A stretch of DNA of 35,118 bases, taken from the NCBI RefSeq assembly GCF_000497205.1, contig NZ_AYJW01000041.1, forward strand, positions 1 to 35,118, read 5' to 3'. The position numbers and the translations under genes are program-made. Below are positions 28,982-35,118 of the stretch, piece by piece (positions within the stretch are counted from its first letter, which is position 1; each line of letters begins with the position of its first letter). Origin of the DNA: Saccharopolyspora rectivirgula DSM 43747 (GTDB lineage: Bacteria; Actinomycetota; Actinomycetes; Mycobacteriales; Pseudonocardiaceae). The notes beneath the pieces are model-generated. The model had not been told where the DNA came from. It saw nothing but the letters and a program-made list of their open reading frames with translations, and ran no database searches.

Positions 28982-30237
28982 CCGGCCTCCGCGGCGGCTG
29001 CGATCCCGGCGCAGATGGTGGCGATGTCGTCGTCGCTGCACACGTAGGGCGGCATGGTGTAGATCAGGTCCCGGAACGGGCGCAGCCACACGCCCTGCTC
29101 CAGGGCGGCTTCGGTCGCCTTGGCCACGTCGACGGGGTGGTCCAGTTGCACCACGCCGACGGCGCCGAGGACGCGCACGTCGGCGGCGTCGATCTCGTGC
29201 AGCGCCTGCAGCCCGCGGTTGATCCGCCGCACGTCGCCCGCCCAGTCGCTGCTGGTCAGCAGGTCGAGGCTGGCGGAGGCGACCGCGCAGGCCAGCGGGT
29301 TGCCCATGAAGGTGGGGCCGTGCATGAGGACCCCGGAGTCGCTGGCCGACAGGCCGCGGGCCACTTCCCCGGTGCACAGCACGGCGGCCAGCGACAGGTA
29401 GCCGCCGGTGAGCGCCTTGCCGACGCACATCACGTCCGGGCTCACCCCGGCGGCGTCGGCGGCGAAGAGGGTCCCGGTGCGGCCGAAGCCGGTGGCGATC
29501 TCGTCGAAGATCAGCACCAGCCCGTGCTCGTCGGCGACGTCCCGGAACACCGCCAGGCATTCGGCGGGATAGGGGTGCATGCCGCCGGCGCCCTGCAGCA
29601 GGGGTTCCACGATCAGCCCGGCCAGCTGGTCGGCGTGTTCGGCGGCGAGCGCGCGGAACCCGGCGGCCCAGGCCTCGACGTCGCCGCCGGGGCGGGGTGG
29701 GCGTTCGCCGAACACCTGCTGGGGCAGCAGGCCGGACCACATCGCGTGCATGCCCCCTTCCGGGTCGCACACGCTCATGCAGTCGAAGGTGTCGCCGTGG
29801 TAGCCGCCGCGGACGGTGAGGAACCGGGTGCGCTCGGGGTGGCCGGTGCCGCGCTGGTGCTGCAGGGCCATCTTCATGGCCACTTCGACGCCCACCGAGC
29901 CGGAGTCGGCGAGGAAGACGCGGTCGAGCCCGGCGGGGGCGAGGTCGACGAGCCGCCGGGCCAGTTCGACCGCCGGTTTGTGGGTGAGCCCGCCGAACAT
30001 CACGTGCGACATCCGCTCGAGCTGGCGGCGCACCGCTTCGTCGAGCACGGGGTGCCGGTAGCCGTGGATGGCCGACCACCACGACGCCATCGCGTCCACC
30101 ACGTCGCCGACGCCGTCGATGGTGATGCGGCTGCCGGAGGCGCCGGTGACCAGCCGGGTCGGCGCGGGGTCGGTCATCGAGGTGTACGGGTGCCACAGGT
30201 GGGCGCGGTCGAATTCGAGGAGTTCTCCGGGGGTCAT
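28978..30237 (-). CDS. bioA: Adenosylmethionine-8-amino-7-oxononanoate aminotransferase
   Basis: 419 aa class III aminotransferase that uses S-adenosylmethionine as amino donor to make 7,8-diaminononanoate. HLWHPYTSM (13-21) and [13 protein letters not shown] (51-63) are BioA-specific segments. PLP contacts are Asp245 in [13 protein letters not shown] and Lys274 in [10 protein letters not shown]. The ATG at 30237 overlaps the bioB stop by one base (TGATG), so the order is bioB-bioA-bioF-bioD with each stop touching the next start. Confidence 0.95.
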   Translation of the reverse strand: MTPGELLEFDRAHLWHPYTSMTDPAPTRLVTGASGSRITIDGVGDVVDAMASWWSAIHGYRHPVLDEAVRRQLERMSHVMFGGLTHKPAVELARRLVDLAPAGLDRVFLADSGSVGVEVAMKMALQHQRGTGHPERTRFLTVRGGYHGDTFDCMSVCDPEGGMHAMWSGLLPQQVFGERPPRPGGDVEAWAAGFRALAAEHADQLAGLIVEPLLQGAGGMHPYPAECLAVFRDVADEHGLVLIFDEIATGFGRTGTLFAADAAGVSPDVMCVGKALTGGYLSLAAVLCTGEVARGLSASDSGVLMHGPTFMGNPLACAVASASLDLLTSSDWAGDVRRINRGLQALHEIDAADVRVLGAVGVVQLDHPVDVAKATEAALEQGVWLRPFRDLIYTMPPYVCSDDDIATICAGIAAAAEAG

Positions 30238-31304
30238 CAGGCGTTGGGGAGGACGTCGGTGCCCGCGCCGCGGCGGCGGATGGCCGGGGCGGCCGGCTGC
30301 GGGCGTTCGGTCTGGTGGTCGTCCGCGGAGCCTTCGACGACGAAGCCGTTGTCCCGGATCATCTCCAGGTCCGCGGCGGCGTCTTGGCCTTCCGAGGTGA
30401 GGTAGTCGCCGAGGAAGACCGAGTTGGCCACGTGCAGGGCGAGGGGCTGCAGGGAGCGCAGGTGCATCTCGCGGCCGCCGGCGATGCGGATTTCGGTGTC
30501 CGGGCAGACCAGGCGCGCCATCGCCAGGATCTTCACGCAGCGGGCGGGGGTGAGCTCCCAGGTGCCGGCCATGGGGGTGCCGTCGAAGGGCATCAGGAAG
30601 TTGACCGGGATGGAGTCGGAGTTCAGCTCTTTGAGCGCGAACAGGGCTTCGACCAGTTGCTCGTCGGTTTCGCCGAGCCCGGCGATCAGCCCGGAGCAGG
30701 GCGAGAGCCCGGCGCTCTTGGCCTTCTCCACCGTGTCCACCCGGTCGGCGTAGGTGTGGGTTTGGACGATCTTGTCGTGGTGGCTGGCCGCGGTGTTGAT
30801 GTTGTGGTTGTAGGCGTCCACTCCGGCCTCCTTGAGGCGTTCGGCCTGGCCGTCGGAGAGCAGCCCGAGGCAGGCGCAGATCTCGACGCCGGGGTGCTGT
30901 TCCTTCAGCGCTGCCACCACGTCGGCGACCCGGTCGATGTCCCGGTTGGACGGTCCGCGCCCGGAGGCGACCAGGCACACCCGGGCGGCTCCCCCGCCGA
31001 TCCCGGCCGCGGCTTGCTCGAGGGCCTCCTCTTCGGACAGCCAGGAGTACTTGAGCACGGGCGCGGTGGAGCCGAGCGCCTGCGAGCAGTAGTTGCAGTT
31101 CTCCGGGCAGAGCCCGGACTTGAGGTTGACCAGGTAGTTGACCTTCACCCGGTTGCTGAAGTGGGCGCGGCGCAGGCGGCTGATCGCCGCCACCAGGGGG
31201 ATCAGCTCGGAGTCGTCGGCGCGCAGCACCGCGAGAGCGTCGTCGGGGGTGGCCGGGTTCCCGGCGAGGACTGAGTCGGCGAGCTGCTGGAAGGTATCGC
31301 TCAT
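30237..31304 (-). CDS. bioB: Biotin synthase
   Basis: 355 aa radical SAM enzyme that inserts sulfur into dethiobiotin. The [4Fe-4S] motif is Cys66, Cys70, Cys73 (CPENCNYC). Other conserved blocks are [28 protein letters not shown] and an Arg-rich RIAGGRE near residue 290. GGAGAA about 6 nt upstream marks ATG 31304; the frame continues to 31394 but that stretch is the operator region. The C-terminal tail (about 325-355) is Pro/Arg-rich and variable. It is the first gene of the operon and divergent from the TetR gene. Confidence 0.96.
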   Translation of the reverse strand: MSDTFQQLADSVLAGNPATPDDALAVLRADDSELIPLVAAISRLRRAHFSNRVKVNYLVNLKSGLCPENCNYCSQALGSTAPVLKYSWLSEEEALEQAAAGIGGGAARVCLVASGRGPSNRDIDRVADVVAALKEQHPGVEICACLGLLSDGQAERLKEAGVDAYNHNINTAASHHDKIVQTHTYADRVDTVEKAKSAGLSPCSGLIAGLGETDEQLVEALFALKELNSDSIPVNFLMPFDGTPMAGTWELTPARCVKILAMARLVCPDTEIRIAGGREMHLRSLQPLALHVANSVFLGDYLTSEGQDAAADLEMIRDNGFVVEGSADDHQTERPQPAAPAIRRRGAGTDVLPNA

Positions 31305-31338
31305 CGCTTCTCCGCGGTGTGACCAGGGAAAACGGACC

Positions 31339-31369
31339 TGAACAGTGTTCACCTGAACGGCGTTCAGGT
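31339..31369. promoter_or_regulatory. Two BioQ-type operators between bioB and the TetR gene
   Basis: TGAACAGTGTTCA (31339-31351) and ACCTGAACGGCGTTCAGGT (31351-31369) are both perfect inverted repeats with core TGAAC-N3-GTTCA; their centres are 15 bp apart. BioQ of Corynebacterium binds a TGAAC-N3-GTTAC box, which these closely resemble. TAGACT (31370-31375) is the likely -10 box of the rightward TetR gene and touches the second site, so one regulator could control both directions. Confidence 0.75.
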
Positions 31370-31405
31370 TAGACTGGTCGCATCGACCGGTCAACAGGAG
31401 GACGC

Positions 31406-31960
31406 GTGCGCTACCACCGAGGCGACGTCGTGGACCGCGCGATCGCGGTGCTCGACGAGTACGGGCTGGAATCGCTGACGATGCGCCGACTGGCCGCCGA
31501 GCTCGGCGTGCAGCCGAGCGCGCTCTACCACCACGTGCCGAACAAGCAGAGCCTGCTGGCCGCGGTCGCCGACGAGATCCTCACCCGGGGGCGGCGCCCC
31601 CGCCGCGCCCACGAGTGGGACCAGCGCGCCGTCGAGATCTGCCAGGAACTGCGGGACGCCGTGCTGGCCTACCGGGACGGCGCCGAAGTGGTCTTCACCG
31701 CCCACGCCTTCGGCCTCGGCGCCACCGAACCCGCCGCCCGCCTGCGGGAGGCGCTGCGGGACGGCGGTCTGCCCGACGACCTGGTCACCATCGGCACCCG
31801 CGCGCTGCTGCACCTCGTCTTCGGGCACACCGTGGAGGAGCAGACCGCAATGCAGGCGAACAGCGCCGGGGCCATCGACCGCTCCTTCGGGGAGTCGACC
31901 GACTTCGAGCGCGGCCTCGAGCTGGTGCTGGACGGCCTCCGGGCCAAGGTCGGCCGCTGA
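31406..31960 (+). CDS. bioQ: TetR family repressor, BioQ-like
   Basis: 184 aa. The N-terminal helix-turn-helix reads [24 protein letters not shown] (about 24-47); the C-terminal ligand and dimer domain (about 70-180) is of the TetR_C type. GTG at 31406 has AGGAGG 4 nt upstream. The divergent position to bioB and the two TGAAC-N3-GTTCA operators between them point to control of biotin synthesis together with autoregulation. In Corynebacterium and mycobacteria this role belongs to BioQ. Naming rests on context and operator, not on an alignment, so BioQ is inferred. Confidence 0.75.
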   Translation: MRYHRGDVVDRAIAVLDEYGLESLTMRRLAAELGVQPSALYHHVPNKQSLLAAVADEILTRGRRPRRAHEWDQRAVEICQELRDAVLAYRDGAEVVFTAHAFGLGATEPAARLREALRDGGLPDDLVTIGTRALLHLVFGHTVEEQTAMQANSAGAIDRSFGESTDFERGLELVLDGLRAKVGR

Positions 31961-32270
31961 AGCCCGGAGCATCGGCCGATCGGGTGCATCCCACCGCTGA
32001 CCGGCGCCGCGGGAGTGACAAACCAACGGCTTCTTCCTATATTTGGTGACAATTCCACGCGATCTTGCGGCGACCTGCCGTTCACCTCGCGTTTCCCGGC
32101 CTCCGCAGCCGGCTGAGCAGGGCTTCAGCGGCATACTCGCTGGTAACCCCCTGTCGGACTACCAGTGCTGTTACCAAACGCGTGACGGCTTGCATTAAGA
32201 TCCGCCCGGTAACGACCGGCCCTGCAGCCGCGATGGCCAACCCGGAATCATCCCCACAGGAGGTCTGAGC
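31961..32270 (+). promoter_or_regulatory. 310-nt region upstream of the XRE regulator, with promoter
   Basis: TAAGAT (32196-32201) is a good -10 box; TTACCA (32171-32176) lies 19 bp upstream as a poor -35. TGGTAAC (32141-32147) and GTTACCA (32170-32176) are inverted copies of the same heptamer, the second overlapping the -35, and GGTAAC recurs at 32208-32213 near the expected start. This three-copy GGTAAC arrangement may be an operator. AGGAGGT (32258-32264) is a strong ribosome site 6 nt before the GTG. No gene is seen before this. Confidence 0.45.
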
Positions 32271-33137
32271 GTGGCCTCAGATAGCGCCACGGCAAGCGGC
32301 CCCACCGCACGCCGCCTGATCTTGGGCAGCCAGTTGCGGAAGCTGCGGGAGGCCAGTGGCATCTCCCGCGAGGACGCCGGCTACGCGATCCGCGGTTCGG
32401 GCTCGAAGATCAGCCGCCTGGAGCTGGGGCGGGTCAGCTTCAAGGAGCGGGACGTCGAGGACCTGCTCACCCTCTACGGCGTCACCGACCCCGAGGAGCG
32501 CGAGGCCTTCCTCGACATGGTCCGCAAATCGAACCAGCCCGGGTGGTGGCACCGCTACAACGACTTGATGCCGTCCTGGTTCCAGGACTTCGTCGGCCTG
32601 GAGGAGTCCGCTTCCCGGATCCAGACCTACGAGATCCAGTTCGTGCCGGGCCTGCTGCAGACCGAGGACTACGCACGCGCGGTCGCCCGCCAGGGCCGCC
32701 CGGAGGCGTCGAGCGAGGACATCGAGCGCCGGGTCCGGCTGCGGCTGCAGCGCCAGAAGATGTTCACCCGGCCGAACGCACCCCGCCTGTGGGCGGTCAT
32801 CGACGAGTCGGTGCTGCACCGGCCGATCGGCGGCCGCCAGGTGCTGCACGCCCAGCTGGAGCACCTGCTGGACATCACCGCGCTGCCCACGGTCACGCTG
32901 CAGGTCCTGCCGTTCGAGCTGGGCCGCTCGGCCGCCGAGGGCGCGTTCACCATCCTGCGGTTCGCCGCACCGGAAATTCCGGACATCGTCTACCTCGAGC
33001 ACCTGTGCGGCGCGCTCTACCTCGACAAGCCCGAAGACGTGGAAGTCTACACCAAAGCCAGCCACCGCTTGGCGGTTGACGCGCAGACGCCGGAACAAAC
33101 CCGGCAGACCCTGAAGTCGCTGCTCAACGAGCTCTGA
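32271..33137 (+). CDS. XRE family regulator with DUF5753
   Basis: 288 aa. An N-terminal helix-turn-helix of the XRE class (about 20-72: LGSQLRKLREASGISREDAG.. GSGSKISRLELGR) precedes a large DUF5753 domain (about 95-280) with QFVPGLLQTEDYARAV and LQVLPFELG, both characteristic. Such proteins are abundant in Streptomyces and Pseudonocardiaceae, where they often stand next to a DUF397 gene, as here, and some (WhiJ type) affect development and antibiotic production. The GTG start is fixed by AGGAGGT. The effector is unknown. It probably controls the DUF397 promoter downstream. Confidence 0.9.
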   Translation: MASDSATASGPTARRLILGSQLRKLREASGISREDAGYAIRGSGSKISRLELGRVSFKERDVEDLLTLYGVTDPEEREAFLDMVRKSNQPGWWHRYNDLMPSWFQDFVGLEESASRIQTYEIQFVPGLLQTEDYARAVARQGRPEASSEDIERRVRLRLQRQKMFTRPNAPRLWAVIDESVLHRPIGGRQVLHAQLEHLLDITALPTVTLQVLPFELGRSAAEGAFTILRFAAPEIPDIVYLEHLCGALYLDKPEDVEVYTKASHRLAVDAQTPEQTRQTLKSLLNEL

Positions 33138-33159
33138 CGGTTTCCCTTGCCATAAACCG
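33138..33159 (+). terminator. Weak hairpin after the XRE gene
   Basis: CGGTTT (33138-33143) and AAACCG (33154-33159) begin right at the end of the XRE stop codon. The 6-bp stem with a 10-nt loop is modest evidence for a transcript end. Confidence 0.3.
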
Positions 33160-33212
33160 GAAATCCCTTAAAGCCAGTCGGTCAACGACTTCGGTGTGAT
33201 CATCGCCTCACC

Positions 33213-33292
33213 CTCGTGCACGTGCATTCACTCGTGCATCTGCACCTGCTACCTTGTTGCACGATCAACTGCACGTGCAGATGGTCGTGCAA
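33213..33292 (+). promoter_or_regulatory. TGCACG operator array on the DUF397 promoter
   Basis: CTCGTGCA stands at 33213-33220 and 33231-33238, with CGTGCA at 33221-33226 between them. Downstream, TTGCACGA (33257-33264), 4 nt, the palindrome CTGCACGTGCAG (33269-33280), 4 nt, and TCGTGCAA (33285-33292) form one exactly symmetric 36-bp structure. A promoter fits between the two halves: TTCACT (33227-33232), 17 bp, TACCTT (33250-33255). Sites would thus flank the -35 and cover the transcription start. The likely binder is the adjacent XRE regulator. Confidence 0.7.
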
Positions 33293-33325
33293 GCTTTGAA
33301 GTCGGGGAAAGGGTGGGGGTTTCGG

Positions 33326-33562
33326 ATGCCAGAGATCCGCAACGGAATGCCCGCGCGCCAGCTGGTCAACGTCGAGTGGCGGAAGAGCCGCCACAGCGGG
33401 GCGGTTGGCAACTGCGTCGAATTGGCTCCACTGGGAAACGGCGGCATCGCCGTTCGAAACTCGCGCTACCCCGATGGCCCGGCGCTCGTCTACAGCCGTG
33501 ACGAGATCGCCGCCTTCCTCAACGGTGCAAAAGACGGCGAGTTCGACGACTTGATCGCTTGA
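33326..33562 (+). CDS. DUF397 small protein
   Basis: 78 aa from ATG at 33326, with GGGGG about 6 nt upstream. The DUF397 core is plain: VEWRKSRHSGAVGNCVELA (about 15-33), GGIAVRNSRYPDGPALVYSRDE (about 38-59), then FLNGAKDGEFDDL. DUF397 proteins are partners of XRE-DUF5753 regulators in Streptomyces and relatives and may relieve or modify their DNA binding; the mechanism is not settled. A longer reading from 33254 would start inside the operator array and is rejected. It lies 188 nt behind the XRE gene. Confidence 0.88.
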   Translation: MPEIRNGMPARQLVNVEWRKSRHSGAVGNCVELAPLGNGGIAVRNSRYPDGPALVYSRDEIAAFLNGAKDGEFDDLIA

Positions 33563-33593
33563 ACCGATCGCCCTGACGTAGCTGGGTGGCGCC

Positions 33594-33950
33594 ATGAACG
33601 AGATAACGAACGGCCTGCAAGCGCTGATCGCCCGCGGCTTCCAGTTCGCTCACCCGCGAGACGCCAGCGGCGCGCTCGTCGCGGTGGTCGGCATCCGGGT
33701 GTACCGCGGGGTGATCGACATCCTCCAGCTCTTCGGCGAGGACGATGCCGACGCCGCGCGGGTGCCCGGCGACGAGCCGGACATCCTGTTCCCGAAGAAG
33801 GTGCTGTGGCGCACCAACGGCTCGGCCCGAGACGTCATCTTCCAGCTGCTCGGCCTGGCCGACCCGGCCCCGGAAGTCGGCACCCCGGCCCACGGCTACT
33901 GGGTCCCCACGCACGCCGACCGGTCGGCCTGGCTGGCGGTCTCCGCCTGA
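33594..33950 (+). CDS. Small conserved hypothetical protein
   Basis: 118 aa, soluble, mildly acidic, no known motif recognised. It begins MNEITNGLQALIARGFQFAHPRD and has a beta-rich middle (ALVAVVGIRVYRGVIDILQLFGED) and a PKKVLWRTNGSARDVIFQLLG segment. The wording resembles an uncharacterised actinobacterial family, but I cannot name it. It starts 31 nt after the DUF397 stop in the same direction, with GGTGG upstream, so it may be co-transcribed with the DUF397 gene and under the same operator array. Confidence 0.65.
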   Translation: MNEITNGLQALIARGFQFAHPRDASGALVAVVGIRVYRGVIDILQLFGEDDADAARVPGDEPDILFPKKVLWRTNGSARDVIFQLLGLADPAPEVGTPAHGYWVPTHADRSAWLAVSA

Positions 33951-33969
33951 ACGAAGACCACATTGGATA

Positions 33970-34056
33970 GCCGGTGGCCGTCCCACCCCGTCCCGATCGC
34001 CGCGCTGAACACCCCGAGAAACAGCAGCGATCCACCCCCAGGGACGGCCACCGGCA
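33970..34056 (+). repeat. 87-nt nested inverted repeat
   Basis: GCCGGTGGCCGTCCC (33970-33984) has an exact inverted copy at 34042-34056. Inside the 57-nt loop a second pair, GATCGC (33995-34000) and GCGATC (34028-34033), can form an inner stem. It starts 19 nt past the stop of the preceding gene. It may be a large terminator, a small structured RNA, or a remnant of a miniature element. No gene is supported in the rest of 33951-34195, which also holds a -10-like TATGGT (34148-34153) that could serve csoR. Confidence 0.55.
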
Positions 34057-34195
34057 CCCCCGGTTCCGGCGAAGCTGCCGGATGTCGGAATAGTAGCTGC
34101 CCCGCTTCCCGCCCCTCCGGAATGCCCGAATGTTTCACTTGGGCCGGTATGGTAGGAGCTGCCTGCCCCGGCGCGGTCTGATCGGGAGTTCTGGG

Positions 34196-34477
34196 ATGCG
34201 TGGCTACACGGAGAGCAAGGACAGCTACCTCAAGCGGCTGCGCCGGATCGAGGGCCAGATCCGCGGTCTGCAGCGGATGATCGACGAGGACGAGTACTGC
34301 ATCGACATCCTCACCCAGGTGGGTGCCGCGACCAGGGCTCTGCAGGCGGTTTCCCTCGGCCTGATCGAAGACCACCTGCGGCACTGCCTGGCCGAGGCCG
34401 TCGCGGAGGGCGGCGAAGTCGCCGACGAGAAGATCCGCGAAGCCAACGAGGCCATCGCCCGCCTGGTGCGTTCCTGA
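34196..34477 (+). CDS. csoR: CsoR-type copper-sensing repressor
   Basis: 93 aa, all-helical repressor of the CsoR/RcnR family. The copper(I) ligands of the CsoR branch are all present: Cys35 (EYCIDIL), His60 and Cys64 (EDHLRHCLAEA), the C-H-C pattern of M. tuberculosis CsoR. The DNA-side signature YLKRLRRIEGQIRGLQRMI is at 11-29. ATG 34196 is the family start; a longer open frame to 34130 is not used. No copper ATPase or chaperone gene lies in the window, and I see no GTATACC-type CsoR box upstream, so the regulated gene must be elsewhere. Confidence 0.92.
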   Translation: MRGYTESKDSYLKRLRRIEGQIRGLQRMIDEDEYCIDILTQVGAATRALQAVSLGLIEDHLRHCLAEAVAEGGEVADEKIREANEAIARLVRS

Positions 34478-34492
34478 GCGAACCCGGCCCCA

Positions 34493-34520
34493 CCGCCGGC
34501 ACCAGCCCCCGATCCGGCGG
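34493..34520 (+). terminator. Candidate csoR terminator
   Basis: CCGCCGG (34493-34499) and CCGGCGG (34514-34520) form a 7-bp GC stem with a 14-nt loop, starting 16 nt past the csoR stop. Confidence 0.4.
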
Positions 34521-34613
34521 GTGAACTGCGGTTTTCATCCGGTGCCCCCACTCGAACGGGGTTACCGTGGCAGCACGTCGCCACGTACCTCCAACGATGT
34601 TCAGGGGTGGGGC

Positions 34614-35118
34614 ATGCCGGACGACACGCCTGAGGAAGTCACTCCGGCCCGCGCCGAGCAGGCGCCTTCCGGACCTGGGGACGGCTCCGACCAGCCCGCC
34701 GGGTTGAGCAACGAGCAACCCGACGTGTACTTGGACATCCCGGAGGTCAAGGTCGACGAGATCAGCCTCGAGGTGGACGACCTCCGGGCGCGGGTGTCGC
34801 TGCAGGCCGAAGTGCTGGACCTGGTGAAGCTGAACGTCGGGGTGGACGCGGCGCTGGGCCGGGTGCTGCTGGACATCAAGGGGGTCGAGGCCAAGGCGCT
34901 GCTGAAGGTCCGGCTGGACAACGTCGCCTCGATCTTGAACCGGGTGCTGACCACCATCGACCGCAACCCGCAGATCCTGGAGCAGCTGACCCGCGGGCTC
35001 GGCTCGGCCGTGGAAGAGGTGGGCCGCGGGGCCGGTGGCGCGGTCAAGGACGTCGGCGAAGGCGCTGGTGGGGCGGTCAAGGAAGTCGGCCGCGGCGCCG
35101 GTGGCGCCGTGGAGAGCG
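34614..35118 (+). CDS. Repeat protein with GAGGAV units, cut by the window edge
   Basis: At least 168 aa from ATG 34614, open to the edge. A disordered acidic N-terminus (1-40) leads to a conserved-looking amphipathic core (VYLDIPEVKVDEISLEV at about 42-58, then VSLQAEVLDLVKLNVGVD, LLDIKGVEAKALLKVRLDNV and LTTIDRNPQILEQLTRGLG). From 35022 the sequence enters 11-residue repeats G-x-G-A-G-G-A-V-x-x-V encoded by a 33-bp tandem unit, with two complete and a third incomplete. There is no signal peptide in the visible part. The core wording seems familiar from uncharacterised actinomycete proteins; no function can be given. TACCGT (34563-34568) may be its -10 box. Confidence 0.65.
   Translation, partial: MPDDTPEEVTPARAEQAPSGPGDGSDQPAGLSNEQPDVYLDIPEVKVDEISLEVDDLRARVSLQAEVLDLVKLNVGVDAALGRVLLDIKGVEAKALLKVRLDNVASILNRVLTTIDRNPQILEQLTRGLGSAVEEVGRGAGGAVKDVGEGAGGAVKEVGRGAGGAVES
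35022..35118 (+). repeat. 33-bp in-frame tandem repeat
   Basis: Units begin at 35022, 35055 and 35088; the third runs off the window. Each encodes 11 residues starting GRGAGGAV or GEGAGGAV. An 11-residue period is typical of right-handed coiled or amphipathic helices that lie on membranes. Confidence 0.85.

Noticed and set aside
31305-31405. Biotin riboswitch before bioB
   Set aside because: The 101-nt gap is filled by two protein-type palindromic operators, and no biotin riboswitch class is established.
33254-33325. Longer DUF397 protein starting at 33254
   Set aside because: The extra 24 codons are the operator array itself and lack a ribosome site; the family begins at the ATG at 33326.
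34541-34570. tRNA-like CTCGAAC/GGGG segment
   Set aside because: No cloverleaf could be built around it; no tRNA was found anywhere in the window.

Overview
The window is about 35 kb of high-GC actinomycete chromosome. GTG starts, TANNNT -10 boxes and GGAGG Shine-Dalgarno sites are common. FbiC is fused (coenzyme F420 pathway), and an XRE-DUF5753/DUF397 regulator pair and a BioQ-like TetR are present. The block upp-like start, acidic Rv3311-type protein, add, deoA, cdd, sdhCDAB, dacB-type carboxypeptidase, YihY protein, trpS follows the Mycobacterium tuberculosis Rv3309c to Rv3336c order as I remember it. I infer a Pseudonocardiales-like organism (Saccharopolyspora or Amycolatopsis type); the genus cannot be fixed from the sequence alone.

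Layout. 1-300: an apparently broken edge locus (a upp-like start overlapping a reductase motif in another frame), an operator-like palindrome and a terminator. 300-4920: formaldehyde dehydrogenase (-), divergent from a tight deoC-ALDH-ALDH operon (+). 4940-9630: an SMI1/KNR4 protein (-), an acidic conserved protein (+), adenosine deaminase (-) and a coiled-coil protein (+). 9670-11410: deoA and cdd (-). 11950-15470: succinate dehydrogenase operon sdhCDAB (+), closed by a textbook terminator. 15520-19760: small membrane protein (-), D-Ala-D-Ala carboxypeptidase (+), YihY membrane protein, trpS and a small membrane protein (all -). 20010-26200: FO synthase fbiC (-), secreted subtilase (+), ferredoxin reductase (+) and a frameshifted dihydrofolate-reductase-family pseudogene (+). 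26200-31960: exonuclease III (-), biotin operon bioBAFD (-) and a divergent TetR regulator sharing two operators with bioB. 31960-35118: XRE regulator, DUF397 protein, small hypothetical, CsoR copper sensor and a cut-off repeat protein (all +).

How the genes work together. Cdd, Add and DeoA feed nucleoside salvage, and DeoC cleaves deoxyribose 5-phosphate to acetaldehyde and glyceraldehyde 3-phosphate. DeoC is co-transcribed with two aldehyde dehydrogenase homologues that look catalytically dead: the full-length one has Pro-Ser where the nucleophilic Cys should be, and the second has no catalytic domain. Together they resemble an ALDH16-type protein split over two genes. bioBAFD is translationally coupled throughout and probably repressed by its TetR neighbour. 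The XRE/DUF397 pair has a dense, symmetric TGCACG motif array on the DUF397 promoter.

The observations I rate highest are the split pseudo-ALDH pair behind deoC, the TGCACG operator array, the paired BioQ-type operators, and the large nested inverted repeat at 33970-34056. No tRNA, rRNA, CRISPR array, IS element or phage gene was recognised.
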